NCBI RefSeq assembly: GCF_001655005.1 | Contig: NZ_LXET01000062.1 | Span: 1 to 64,000, forward strand | From: Hafnia paralvei ATCC 29927 | Lineage (GTDB): Bacteria; Pseudomonadota; Gammaproteobacteria; Enterobacterales; Enterobacteriaceae | Length of the DNA: 64,000 nucleotides | Direction of reading: 5' to 3' | Shown here: in pieces, positions 1 to 8,660 of the stretch | Layout: the number at the start of each line of letters is the position of its first letter | How positions within the stretch are numbered: position 1 is the first letter of the stretch | The notes under the pieces: generated by a model | What the model saw: only the letters and a program-made list of their open reading frames with translations | Told to the model about the DNA's origin: nothing | Databases searched by the model: none | Made by a program: the position numbers and the translations under genes

Positions 1-50
1 CGCTTTTCTCTTTCTCACCGAGCGACGTTTGCGTCGTTGTTCCCGGTCAG

Positions 51-107
51 TGGTGGCGCATTATAGGGACTTCTGAACGGCTGACAAGTGTTTATTTGAA
101 ATAAATT
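51..107 (-). promoter_or_regulatory. rRNA operon P1 promoter (rrn), reading out of the window's left edge
   Basis: On the minus strand a -35 box TTGTCA (82-87) and a perfect -10 box TATAAT (60-65) are separated by 16 bp, followed by the GC-rich discriminator GCGCCACC. This matches E. coli rrn P1 promoters almost base for base, including the non-consensus 16-bp spacer that makes them sensitive to ppGpp and initiating NTP. The expected start is near base 51, and an AT-rich UP-like stretch lies at 91-107. Bases 1-50 would be the start of the rRNA leader. In E. coli hemG is also followed by an rRNA operon. The rRNA genes themselves are outside the window. Confidence 0.88.
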
Positions 108-150
108 ACCAACCGCGCAAATTATCAACAAAAGTTGAGTTTTGTGATGA

Positions 151-690
151 TTATCGCGCCGCACTGCTGCTTAAACGCACAAAGTCTTTCGCAAAACGCG
201 TTACATCCTGCCAATCGGTATATTCCACTTCTTTGCTGGTATCCGTTTCACCGCCGGTCATTTTCATAATTAATTTGATCATTGCCTTGTCTAACCAGCC
301 ATAGCGTGGATAACGGAGCGCTCCGGCGAAAACAGCACACTGCTTTGGCTGCCACGGAGTAGCAAGCAGGAATTTGCGGGTATAGGCATTTGTTTGCGGC
401 GTTCTCTTTTCAGGCTTACGCGCCGTAAGGTTAACGGCGAAGAATGCACTCGGCATAGTATTTAACTGCGCCACATTCTGCTTGGTGAATTTATAGAGAG
501 AACGCTGGAAATGCCCATAGCGAACAGAAGCGCCGATCACGACTGACTGATAGTTTGCCAGATTGATATCCATTGATAGGGCCAGATCCATCACATCACA
601 CTCAAGCGTCTCAGACAGCGTCGATGCTATAGAAGAGGCAATAGCTTTGGTCTGTCCATCATGGCTGGAGTAAAGCACTAAAGTTTTCAT
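151..690 (-). CDS. hemG: Protoporphyrinogen IX dehydrogenase (menaquinone-dependent) HemG
   Basis: This 179-residue flavodoxin-like enzyme oxidises protoporphyrinogen IX to protoporphyrin IX, the penultimate step of heme synthesis, passing electrons to membrane quinones. The N-terminal strand and FMN phosphate loop are visible (LVLYSSHDGQTKAIA, residues 4-18). The long insert typical of HemG rather than flavodoxin is present in the middle. Length equals the usual ~180 residues. It is the last gene of the pepQ-yigZ-trkH-hemG run, 43 bp after trkH, and an rRNA promoter follows it, as in E. coli. Confidence 0.95.
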   Translation of the reverse strand: MKTLVLYSSHDGQTKAIASSIASTLSETLECDVMDLALSMDINLANYQSVVIGASVRYGHFQRSLYKFTKQNVAQLNTMPSAFFAVNLTARKPEKRTPQTNAYTRKFLLATPWQPKQCAVFAGALRYPRYGWLDKAMIKLIMKMTGGETDTSKEVEYTDWQDVTRFAKDFVRLSSSAAR

Positions 691-733
691 GACTTGCGGC
701 CTCTACACTTTTCCATAATTAATTGTGAATGCC

Positions 734-2185
734 TTAGTTACGCCAAAAGGTTGGCGTAAACAGTACTAACAAAGTAAAGACTTCCAGTCGGCCAAACAAC
801 ATAGTAACGACTAGCACCCATTTAGCCGCATCATTCATCGAAGTGAAATTATCGGCAACGACACCCAGCCCCGGACCAAGGTTATTCAATGTGGCGACTA
901 CCGCAGCAAACGCAGAGAAATCATCTACCCCAGTCGCGATAATCGCCAGCATGCTGATAATGAACACCAATGCGTAGGCAGAAAAGAATCCCCACACCGC
1001 TTCAAGAATACGCTCGGGCAGAGCACGGTTGCCCAACTTAATGGTATAAACCGCATTCGGATGCACTAGACGTTTTAGCTCGCGGGAGCCTTGTAAGAAA
1101 AGAAGCAGAATACGAATAACCTTCAATCCGCCACCGGTTGACCCCGCACAGCCACCGATAAATGCAGAACACAGTAGAAGCACAGGTAGGAACAGCGGCC
1201 AATGGGCGATGCTATCCGTGGTGAATCCCGCCGTCGTTGCCATAGAAACAACTTGGAAAAATGCCTGATTCACCGTTTGTAATCCGGTTTGATATACGTT
1301 GTGCCACCACAACACTAAGGTACACACCGCGACTAACGTCAGCTGGACAAAAATAAACATGCGAAACTCAGGGTCACGCCAATAAACTTTCAAACTACGT
1401 CCGCTAAGGAGTGCAAAGTGCAAACTAAAATTACAACCAGAGATCAGCAGAAACACCGCAATAATAGTGTTGATGGTGGGACTATTAAAATAACCGATAC
1501 TGGCATCGTGGGTTGAAAATCCACCAATGGCGATGGTTGAAAAGCTATGCGAGATGGCGTCGAACACATCCATCCCTGCCCCCCATAGGGCTACCGCACA
1601 GGCCACCGTCAGCAGCACATAGATGAACCATAATGTTTTCGCTGTTTCGGCAATTCTCGGCCGCATTTTATTATCTTTGAGCGGCCCGGGCATTTCAGCG
1701 CGATAGAGCTGTAGTCCACCCACACCTAAGATTGGTAAAATAGCCACGGCCAGCACGATGATCCCCATACCACCAAGCCATTGCAGCATCTGACGGTAGA
1801 ATAAAATTGCCTTCGGTAAGTTATCCAATCCCACCAGCGTGGTTGCCCCCGTGGTAGTTAAACCCGAGAACGACTCAAAAAACGCATCCGTTACGCTGAG
1901 ATTTGGGCGCTCAGAGAACAGGAAAGGCAATGCCCCCACGCTGCCCAGCACCGTCCAAAACAAAACGACGATGAGAAAACCTTCACGCGGTTTTAATTCA
2001 TGCTTTTGTTTACGCTGTGGCCACCACAATAATGTGCCAATCGTCAGCGCAACGAAGAAAGTCTGAGTGAACGCCCGGCCTGCACCGTCACGATAAATCA
2101 AGGCAACTAGCCCAGGGATGATCATAGTTCCTGAGAACAGTATGACGAGTAAACCGACGATGCGGATAATGGCACGAAAATGCAT
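734..2185 (-). CDS. trkH: Trk system potassium uptake protein TrkH
   Basis: TrkH is the inner-membrane channel subunit of the Trk K+ uptake system, gated by the cytosolic TrkA ring and energised through TrkG/H-TrkA. The 483-residue product has the expected four membrane-pore-membrane repeats, with the Ser/Thr/Gly-rich filter segment SGLTTTGATT in the first. The frame stays open 31 codons further upstream, but I place the start at 2185 because the product then begins MHFRAIIRIVG, has exactly the E. coli length, and has AAGGAA a short distance upstream. The gene is 61 bp downstream of yigZ and reads toward hemG. Confidence 0.95.
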   Translation of the reverse strand: MHFRAIIRIVGLLVILFSGTMIIPGLVALIYRDGAGRAFTQTFFVALTIGTLLWWPQRKQKHELKPREGFLIVVLFWTVLGSVGALPFLFSERPNLSVTDAFFESFSGLTTTGATTLVGLDNLPKAILFYRQMLQWLGGMGIIVLAVAILPILGVGGLQLYRAEMPGPLKDNKMRPRIAETAKTLWFIYVLLTVACAVALWGAGMDVFDAISHSFSTIAIGGFSTHDASIGYFNSPTINTIIAVFLLISGCNFSLHFALLSGRSLKVYWRDPEFRMFIFVQLTLVAVCTLVLWWHNVYQTGLQTVNQAFFQVVSMATTAGFTTDSIAHWPLFLPVLLLCSAFIGGCAGSTGGGLKVIRILLLFLQGSRELKRLVHPNAVYTIKLGNRALPERILEAVWGFFSAYALVFIISMLAIIATGVDDFSAFAAVVATLNNLGPGLGVVADNFTSMNDAAKWVLVVTMLFGRLEVFTLLVLFTPTFWRN

Positions 2186-2246
2186 TCGGGCACGTTCCTT
2201 GCTCAATAGAGTAATAAGTACAACAAAAAAGTAATGCGGGGGATTA

Positions 2247-2861
2247 TTACGAAGTCTGATGTAATTGCAACGAACCACGGCTCATGTTGCGTAATTTTTC
2301 AGCGACGTCATCGACAACCAGCACTGGCAAACTCACTGTTAGTGATACCTCAACAGCATAGTCACTCTGCAATATCTCGCCCCCAGCCTGCGCAATAACG
2401 GTCTCGACTTGGGTCAGTAATCCATAGTCACACTGCAAAGTATACTCAGCCTGCGGCACTTTACGCTCGACGGGCAAAAGTTTTAATGCTTGCTGAACGC
2501 CACCGCCATATGCCTTAACTAATCCGCCAGTGCCCAGCCGAATACCGCCGTAATAGCGCACCACCACTGCCGTGACTTCGCCAATATGGCTTCCCATCAA
2601 CTGGGCAAGCATTGGCTTACCCGCAGTGCCAGACGGCTCGCCGTCATCAGAAAAACCTAACAGCTGTGAATTATCCGGTGCACCGGCCACAAATGCCCAA
2701 CAGTGATGGCGTGCATCTGGATGTTCAGATTTTACCTGCGCAATAAATGCTTTTGCCGCCTCACTACCCTGCGTATGTGCCAGCAGAGTAATAAAGCGGC
2801 TTTTTTTGATTTCCTCGCTGAAGCTCAATGCCTCAGCGGGAATAAGATAAGGCTGACTCAT
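2247..2861 (-). CDS. yigZ: IMPACT-family protein YigZ
   Basis: A 204-residue member of the UPF0029/IMPACT family. The N-terminal IMPACT domain carries the signature around DDGEPSGTAGKPML and VVRYYGGIRLGTGGLVKAYGG (roughly residues 75-120). A ferredoxin-like C-terminal domain follows. The biochemical role is not settled; eukaryotic relatives regulate translation through GCN2. Its start codon overlaps the stop of pepQ by one base (TAATG), which indicates translational coupling. The pair is conserved in E. coli. Confidence 0.92.
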   Translation of the reverse strand: MSQPYLIPAEALSFSEEIKKSRFITLLAHTQGSEAAKAFIAQVKSEHPDARHHCWAFVAGAPDNSQLLGFSDDGEPSGTAGKPMLAQLMGSHIGEVTAVVVRYYGGIRLGTGGLVKAYGGGVQQALKLLPVERKVPQAEYTLQCDYGLLTQVETVIAQAGGEILQSDYAVEVSLTVSLPVLVVDDVAEKLRNMSRGSLQLHQTS

Positions 2862-4192
2862 TAGTCCAAATGCAGATCGCGCGTCATATTCTCCACCGAT
2901 TTCTCGTGGAAAATCACGTTATCTTCAATGCGGATCCCGCCATATGGGCGGAAAGAATCAATACGAGCCCAATCAAAATGTTTACTGAACTGCCCTTCTT
3001 TCCACGGAGCCAACAGCGAATCAATGAAATACAAGCCAGGCTCAATGGTCATCACCATGCCAGGCTCCATAATGCGCGTACAGCGTAGGAAAGGATACAT
3101 TTCTGGTGCAGCCAGATGGGTACCCTTTTCATCCTGCATGAAACCCGCCACGTCATGTACCTGTAACCCCAGCGGATGGCCCAAGCCGTGTGGTAAGAAT
3201 GGGCAGGTCAGCCCTTGCTCAACGGCAGCTTCTTCGCTGATATCTTTCAGGATATGGTGTTTCTTCAGTAATTTAGCCAAACGTTGATGCATTTGCACAT
3301 GGTAATCGGTATAGCGCACACCGCATTTCAATGTAGCAATAAGCGCCTGCTGCTCTTTGTTCATATCACTGACTAACGCGGCAAAATCACTATCGCTTTT
3401 CGCGGCATAAGTTCGCGTCAGGTCTGCTGCGTAGCCATTATATTCAGCCCCCGCATCTAATAAGAAACTACGCACTTCAGAAGGAAGCTTATGCTGCAAC
3501 GTCGTGTAATGTAGAACAGCGGCATGCTCATTCAAGGCCACGATATTATCGTAAGGCACATCGGTGTCACGGTGTCCGGTGGCAGTCAAATAAGCCTGAT
3601 TGATATCAAACTCACTCATGCCTGACTGAAATGCTTCCAACGCGGCCTGATGCCCAACTACAGCAGTTTTTTGCGCTTCACGCATGCAGGCTTGCTCATA
3701 GCCAGTTTTATACGCACGATGGTAATGAAGGTAATCAAGCACTGGCTGCGGATTGATATTTTCAGCTTTGATGCCCAGAGTCTGTGCTCGTTGCGGAACA
3801 TACCCAATATAAGCAACACGTTCGCGTGCCGTTGGTAATAAGTTCGCAATATCATCAGCTTTACGCAGCGCAGTCATCTCAACATGCGCAGTCCAAAAGG
3901 CCTCAGGCAAGGGCTCTACGCTGTACCAGTAATCGACAGGCGAGTAGAACCACAGTTTCGGTTTATTTACGCCATCGACCCATAACCAGCAGTTAGGCAC
4001 CTGAGTCACAGGGATCCACGCCTTAAACTGAGGGTTAACTTTAAACGGGTAATCACGATCGTCTAAAAACAGCGACAGCAACTCACCGGAGTGAATCAAC
4101 AGTCCATCCAACTGATGACGAGCTAAAACCTCACGGGTACGCTGCTGCAGCGTTTCCATGTGTTCAGAATACAGCGAAGCTAATGTTTCCAT
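2861..4192 (-). CDS. pepQ: Xaa-Pro dipeptidase PepQ
   Basis: Cytosolic proline dipeptidase of the M24 pita-bread metallopeptidase family, 443 residues as in E. coli. It splits dipeptides with C-terminal proline. The metal ligands are recognisable: the two Asp in LLDAGAEYNGYAADLTRTYA, the His in LPHGLGHPLGLQVHD, the Glu in MEPGMVMTIEPGLY, and the Glu in GIRIEDN. It is the first gene of the pepQ-yigZ-trkH-hemG run and is divergent from fadB, sharing a ~200-bp control region with it. Confidence 0.95.
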   Translation of the reverse strand: METLASLYSEHMETLQQRTREVLARHQLDGLLIHSGELLSLFLDDRDYPFKVNPQFKAWIPVTQVPNCWLWVDGVNKPKLWFYSPVDYWYSVEPLPEAFWTAHVEMTALRKADDIANLLPTARERVAYIGYVPQRAQTLGIKAENINPQPVLDYLHYHRAYKTGYEQACMREAQKTAVVGHQAALEAFQSGMSEFDINQAYLTATGHRDTDVPYDNIVALNEHAAVLHYTTLQHKLPSEVRSFLLDAGAEYNGYAADLTRTYAAKSDSDFAALVSDMNKEQQALIATLKCGVRYTDYHVQMHQRLAKLLKKHHILKDISEEAAVEQGLTCPFLPHGLGHPLGLQVHDVAGFMQDEKGTHLAAPEMYPFLRCTRIMEPGMVMTIEPGLYFIDSLLAPWKEGQFSKHFDWARIDSFRPYGGIRIEDNVIFHEKSVENMTRDLHLD

Positions 4193-4351
4193 GTATATGA
4201 CCCTTTGCCCACAACGAATTTCCTCATCTTATCACAGCGCTCCATAAAAACAGGACGTTGCCAAAAATCCCATTCGGCCCTCTGTGATCGCGTTTGCAAA
4301 TATTCAATGTTTTGTTTGCAAATTTTTAACATTAAAACCACACTTCACAAC

Positions 4352-4368
4352 ATCTGGTCATACCAGAT
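4352..4368 (+). promoter_or_regulatory. FadR operator upstream of fadB
   Basis: ATCTGGTCATACCAGAT is a perfect 7-bp inverted repeat around a 3-bp centre. It agrees with the E. coli fadB FadR operator (ATCTGGTACGACCAGAT) at every position outside the centre. It lies 27 bp before the fadB ATG. FadR binding should repress fadBA, and long-chain acyl-CoA should relieve it. The operator could also affect the divergent pepQ promoter. Confidence 0.9.
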
Positions 4369-4394
4369 CAACTGCGCTGATTTAGGAGATCACG

Positions 4395-6599
4395 ATGCTC
4401 TACCAAGGCGAAAACCTACATGTAAACTGGCTCGAAAATGGCATTGCCGAGCTGGTATTTGATGCCCCAGCCGCGATTAACAAGCTGGATACTAAAACTG
4501 TTGCCAGCTTGGGGGCGGCACTCGACGTGCTTGAAAAACAGCCGCAGCTGCGTGGCCTATTAGTGCGCTCCACCAAAGCCGCCTTTATCGTAGGCGCAGA
4601 TATTACTGAATTCTTATCACTCTTTGCTGCACCAACAGAAAAGCTGACAGAGTGGCTCAACTTTGCCAACAGCGTATTCAATCGCCTAGAAGATCTGCCC
4701 GTGCCTACGATTACGGCCGTTAACGGCTACGCACTAGGCGGCGGCTGTGAATGTGTGCTAGCTACTGATTTCCGTATTGCCACACCGGATATCCGCATCG
4801 GTTTACCGGAAACTAAACTCGGCATTATGCCGGGCTTTGGCGGTTCTGTTCGCCTGCCTCGTTTGCTCGGCGCCGATAGTGCGTTGGAAATTATCGCTGC
4901 GGGCAAAGATATCGGAGCAGAACAAGCGCTAAAAGTCGGTCTGGTTGATGCAGTTGTTCCACAAGATAAACTGATTAGCGGCGCACTCAATATGCTGCGT
5001 CAGGCAATTGATGGCCAACTTGATTGGCAAGCATACCGCCAGCCGAAATTGGAACCATTGAAGCTCAGTCCAATTGAGTCACTGATGAGCTTTACCACCG
5101 CCAAAGGCATGGTTATGCAGACCGCGGGTAAACATTACCCCGCCCCCATTACCGCGGTGAAAACCATCGAAGCCGCTGCGGGTTTGAAACGTACTGAAGC
5201 CCTCAAGCTTGAAACAGCCAGTTTTGTACCATTAACTCGCACAACGCAAGCGCGTGCTTTAGTCGGGATTTTCCTGAACGACCAGTTTGTGAAAGGTAAA
5301 GCGAAAAAACTCGCTCAGTCAGGACAAGTACCTACACATGCCGTAGTACTTGGCGCCGGTATTATGGGAGGTGGCATTGCCTACCAATCAGCGCTGAAAG
5401 GCGTTCCTGTATTGATGAAAGACATCAGTGAAAAATCGCTACAGCTTGGTATGAATGAAGCAGGAAAATTGCTGAACAAACAGCTAGAGCGAGGAAAAAT
5501 CAACGGCCTGAAAATGGCACAGATTATTTCTACGATTCAGCCAACCCTGAACTACGCAGGGATCGAGCAGGCGCAGATAGTGGTAGAAGCTGTCGTTGAA
5601 AATCCTAAGATCAAAGCGGCCGTGTTGGCTGAAGCCGAATCATTGATAAAACCCGATGCGGTGTTGGCTTCAAATACCTCAACGATTCCAATCGATCAGC
5701 TAGCTGCATCGCTACAACGCCCTGAAAATTTCTGCGGCATGCACTTCTTTAATCCGGTGCACCGAATGCCATTAGTCGAAATTATTCGTGGTGCAAAAAC
5801 GTCAGAACAAACCATTGGAACCGTCGTCGCCTATGCAACAAAAATGGGCAAGACACCGATCGTAGTCAATGACTGCCCAGGATTCTTTGTTAACCGCGTA
5901 CTGTTCCCTTACTTTGCAGGCTTCAGTTTGCTACTGCGCGACGGGGCTGATTTCCGTCAGGTCGATAAAGTGATGGAGAAGCAGTTTGGCTGGCCGATGG
6001 GACCTGCCTATCTGCTCGACGTCGTAGGTATCGATACAGCACATCACGCTCAGGCGGTAATGGCACAAGGTTTCCCGCAACGAATGAGTAAAAACTACCG
6101 TGACGCAGTAGATGTGATGTTTGATGCACAGCGTTTTGGTCAGAAAAATGGTGTCGGTTTCTATCGTTACGATCAGGACAGTAAAGGCAAGCCACGTAAG
6201 GTTCAGGACGAACAGACTCCCTTGCTGCTAGCCGAAGTTGCTCCATCGAACGAAAACTTCAGCGATGAAGAGATTATCGCTCGCATGATGATCCCAATGA
6301 TCAACGAAGTGGTGCGGTGCTTCGAAGAGAAAATCGTGGCAAGCCCAGCAGAAGCCGATATGGCGTTAGTGTATGGCATTGGATTCCCTCCATTCCACGG
6401 CGGTGCATTCCGTTATTTGGATACCATTGGAACCACGCAATATGTCGAAATGGCGCAGCGTTATCAGCATTTAGGCGAACTATATCAGGTGCCAGCCGGC
6501 CTCCGAGCCAAAGCAGAAACCAACGCGACCTATTATCCGGCCGCGGCTCCAATTGAGACCGATACCGCCATTGGCACCAACGCCGCTCAACAGGCTTGA
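4395..6599 (+). CDS. fadB: Fatty acid oxidation complex alpha subunit FadB
   Basis: Multifunctional aerobic beta-oxidation enzyme carrying enoyl-CoA hydratase, cis/trans-enoyl-CoA isomerase, 3-hydroxyacyl-CoA epimerase and 3-hydroxyacyl-CoA dehydrogenase activities. The 734 residues (E. coli 729) show the crotonase domain first, with ALGGGCECVLATD and GLPETKLGIMPGFGG holding the two catalytic glutamates. The Rossmann NAD site GAGIMGGGIA follows near residue 319, then the HFFNPVHRMP catalytic histidine motif near 450, and the C-terminal HAD domains. TTTAGGAGATCACG precedes the ATG. The gene is followed after 10 bp by fadA and sits under a FadR operator. Confidence 0.96.
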   Translation: MLYQGENLHVNWLENGIAELVFDAPAAINKLDTKTVASLGAALDVLEKQPQLRGLLVRSTKAAFIVGADITEFLSLFAAPTEKLTEWLNFANSVFNRLEDLPVPTITAVNGYALGGGCECVLATDFRIATPDIRIGLPETKLGIMPGFGGSVRLPRLLGADSALEIIAAGKDIGAEQALKVGLVDAVVPQDKLISGALNMLRQAIDGQLDWQAYRQPKLEPLKLSPIESLMSFTTAKGMVMQTAGKHYPAPITAVKTIEAAAGLKRTEALKLETASFVPLTRTTQARALVGIFLNDQFVKGKAKKLAQSGQVPTHAVVLGAGIMGGGIAYQSALKGVPVLMKDISEKSLQLGMNEAGKLLNKQLERGKINGLKMAQIISTIQPTLNYAGIEQAQIVVEAVVENPKIKAAVLAEAESLIKPDAVLASNTSTIPIDQLAASLQRPENFCGMHFFNPVHRMPLVEIIRGAKTSEQTIGTVVAYATKMGKTPIVVNDCPGFFVNRVLFPYFAGFSLLLRDGADFRQVDKVMEKQFGWPMGPAYLLDVVGIDTAHHAQAVMAQGFPQRMSKNYRDAVDVMFDAQRFGQKNGVGFYRYDQDSKGKPRKVQDEQTPLLLAEVAPSNENFSDEEIIARMMIPMINEVVRCFEEKIVASPAEADMALVYGIGFPPFHGGAFRYLDTIGTTQYVEMAQRYQHLGELYQVPAGLRAKAETNATYYPAAAPIETDTAIGTNAAQQA

Positions 6600-6609
6600 G
6601 GAAGGAAAC

Positions 6610-7788
6610 ATGGAAAACCGTTCAATTGAAAACGTCGTGGTGATCGATGCCGTCCGTACGCCGATGGGCCGCTCCAAAGGTGGCGCTTATCGTCAGGTAA
6701 GAGCTGAAGATCTGTCCGCTCATCTGATGCGAGCCCTGCTTAGCCGTAACCCTAATGTAGATGCAAAAGAGATCGATGACATCTATTGGGGCTGCGTGCA
6801 GCAAACGTTGGAGCAAGGATTCAATATTGCGCGTAACGCCGCATTATTAGCTGAACTGCCACACACCGTACCCGCAAACACCGTTAACCGTCTCTGTGGC
6901 TCGTCCATGCAGGCGATCCATGATGCAGCTCGCGCAATTATGGTCGGCGATGCCCAAATAAGTATGATTGGCGGCGTGGAGCACATGGGGCATGTTCCTA
7001 TGAGCCACGGCGTTGATTTCCATCCTGGCTTAAGCCGAACCGTTGCTAAAGCAGCGGGTATGATGGGACTGACCGCCGAAATGCTGGCGAAAATGCACAA
7101 AATCAGCCGTGAAATGCAGGATGAATTTGCTGCTCGTTCGCACCAGCGCGCCTATGCAGCAACCACATCCGGTGCATTTAAAAACGAAATCGTTCCGACT
7201 GCGGGTCATGATGCCGACGGCGTGCTGAAAATGTTGTTTAACGATGAAGTGATTCGCCCAGAAACCACCGCCGCCAGCCTATCAGCGCTTAAACCAGCCT
7301 TTGATCCGGTCAATGGCACCGTCACGGCGGGATCGTCTTCTGCATTATCCGATGGAGCCTCAGCGATGCTGTTGATGAGTGAATCACGCGCTAAATCACT
7401 CGGTTTAACGCCGCGTGCACGTATTCGCTCAATGGCTGTTGTAGGCTGCGATCCCTCTATTATGGGATACGGTCCAGTACCTGCCACGCAACTGGCATTA
7501 AAGCGAGCGGGGTTAAGTATTTCGGATATTGGGCAATTTGAACTGAATGAAGCCTTCGCAGCTCAGACCTTACCGTGCCTAAAAGATCTCGGGTTGCTCG
7601 ATGTATTAGATGAGAAAGTGAATCTCAACGGTGGGGCTATCGCGTTGGGCCATCCGCTGGGTTGCTCTGGCTCGCGAATTTCAACGACTCTGCTGAATCT
7701 AATGGAACGCCGTGACGTCCAGTTTGGTCTGGCCACCATGTGTATTGGTTTAGGTCAGGGAATTGCGACCGTGTTCGAGCGAGTTTAA
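6610..7788 (+). CDS. fadA: 3-ketoacyl-CoA thiolase FadA
   Basis: Beta subunit of the fatty acid oxidation complex; it cleaves 3-ketoacyl-CoA to acetyl-CoA and a shortened acyl-CoA. The 392-residue thiolase has the nucleophilic Cys in VNRLCGSSMQA (near residue 96), the NEAFAAQ motif, the GGAIALGHPLGCSG histidine and the second Cys in ATMCIGLGQG. The chosen ATG at 6610 follows a strong GAGGAAGG ribosome site; an in-frame ATG at 6553 lies inside fadB and is not likely to be used. The N-terminus is about five residues longer than in E. coli. Confidence 0.95.
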   Translation: MENRSIENVVVIDAVRTPMGRSKGGAYRQVRAEDLSAHLMRALLSRNPNVDAKEIDDIYWGCVQQTLEQGFNIARNAALLAELPHTVPANTVNRLCGSSMQAIHDAARAIMVGDAQISMIGGVEHMGHVPMSHGVDFHPGLSRTVAKAAGMMGLTAEMLAKMHKISREMQDEFAARSHQRAYAATTSGAFKNEIVPTAGHDADGVLKMLFNDEVIRPETTAASLSALKPAFDPVNGTVTAGSSSALSDGASAMLLMSESRAKSLGLTPRARIRSMAVVGCDPSIMGYGPVPATQLALKRAGLSISDIGQFELNEAFAAQTLPCLKDLGLLDVLDEKVNLNGGAIALGHPLGCSGSRISTTLLNLMERRDVQFGLATMCIGLGQGIATVFERV

Positions 7789-7827
7789 GCCAGTTAGTAC
7801 GTTGTCAGAGGTTTAGTTGCCGTTCTT

Positions 7828-7858
7828 CCCGCCTGTCAGGGGCGGGTTTTTTCTTTCT
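7828..7858 (+). terminator. Rho-independent terminator of fadBA
   Basis: A CCCGCC/GGCGGG stem (7828-7833 with 7841-7846) closes a 7-base loop and runs straight into a T-rich tail (7847-7858). It lies 40 bp after the fadA stop and ahead of the convergent fre gene. Confidence 0.85.
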
Positions 7859-7910
7859 GTCAGCAGTCTTCTACCGGCAGGTCATTCAACCTGCCAGTTG
7901 GCGCGTAATA

Positions 7911-8612
7911 TCAAATAAACGCAAAGGCATCACCAAACATGTGATCCGCTTTAGCTTCTCGTTCAGCACAAAAACGTTCGCGCGCGATTTTGGCCATCTC
8001 AAAGCGACCCGCGATGTAAATGTCGTAATCCGCCAAGGAACCATAATCTTGTAAAACCGCACTCAACACCGTTCCAGTTCGACCACTCCAGCCTTCTTCC
8101 GGTTGTTCTACAACAGGAATAACTTTCAACTGTGGATGCTGCTCTTGAAGCGCCTCCAACTCGGATAAATCGTACAGGTATTTTGATTCGCGCCCGCCCC
8201 AATAGATGGCAATTTCACGCTCTGGTTTCTGCGCTAGCGCCATCATCAGAATCGAGCGAGTGTAAGAGAATCCAGTACCGCCAGCAATCAGCACTAATGG
8301 ACGATCGCCCTCTTCACGTAGCCACGCTTCGCCGTGTGGAATATCAACGTTAACGACGCGATCTTTCAAGATTCGATCCATCACGGCCATTGCGTAAAGA
8401 TTGATTTCTGAAGCGCCGATATGCAGTTCGATAAAGTCTTTTTCCAATGGCGTAGATGCCATAGAGAAAGGACGTTTATCGCGCTCATCCATTTCAACCA
8501 TCAAATACTGGCCCGCGCGAAACGAAACCGGAGCTTCCGGCACCAACCGAACGCGATATACCGTATCGGTGATAGCTTCAACGGAAGTGACTTTACAGCT
8601 CAACGTTGTCAT
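7911..8612 (-). CDS. fre: NAD(P)H-flavin reductase Fre
   Basis: Reduces free riboflavin or FMN with NAD(P)H, supplying reduced flavin to other enzymes such as UbiD-partner and ferric-reducing reactions. The 233 residues (same as E. coli) form a ferredoxin-NADP reductase fold. The flavin-binding RPFSMAS motif lies near residue 50, followed by the LIAGGTGFSYTRSIL nucleotide loop near 110. The gene lies 48 bp downstream of ubiD on the same strand, the ancestral ubiD-fre order. Confidence 0.95.
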   Translation of the reverse strand: MTTLSCKVTSVEAITDTVYRVRLVPEAPVSFRAGQYLMVEMDERDKRPFSMASTPLEKDFIELHIGASEINLYAMAVMDRILKDRVVNVDIPHGEAWLREEGDRPLVLIAGGTGFSYTRSILMMALAQKPEREIAIYWGGRESKYLYDLSELEALQEQHPQLKVIPVVEQPEEGWSGRTGTVLSAVLQDYGSLADYDIYIAGRFEMAKIARERFCAEREAKADHMFGDAFAFI

Positions 8613-8660
8613 GTAGTTACTCTATCGGATAATGGGTTTTGCATAACCAGACAGCCACCT

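Noticed and set aside
2186..2278. 31-codon upstream extension of trkH
   Set aside because: The ATG at 2185 gives the exact family length and a ribosome site; the extension overlaps the end of yigZ.
4400..4990. Minus-strand open frames inside fadB
   Set aside because: Shadows of a strongly conserved gene; no family motif.
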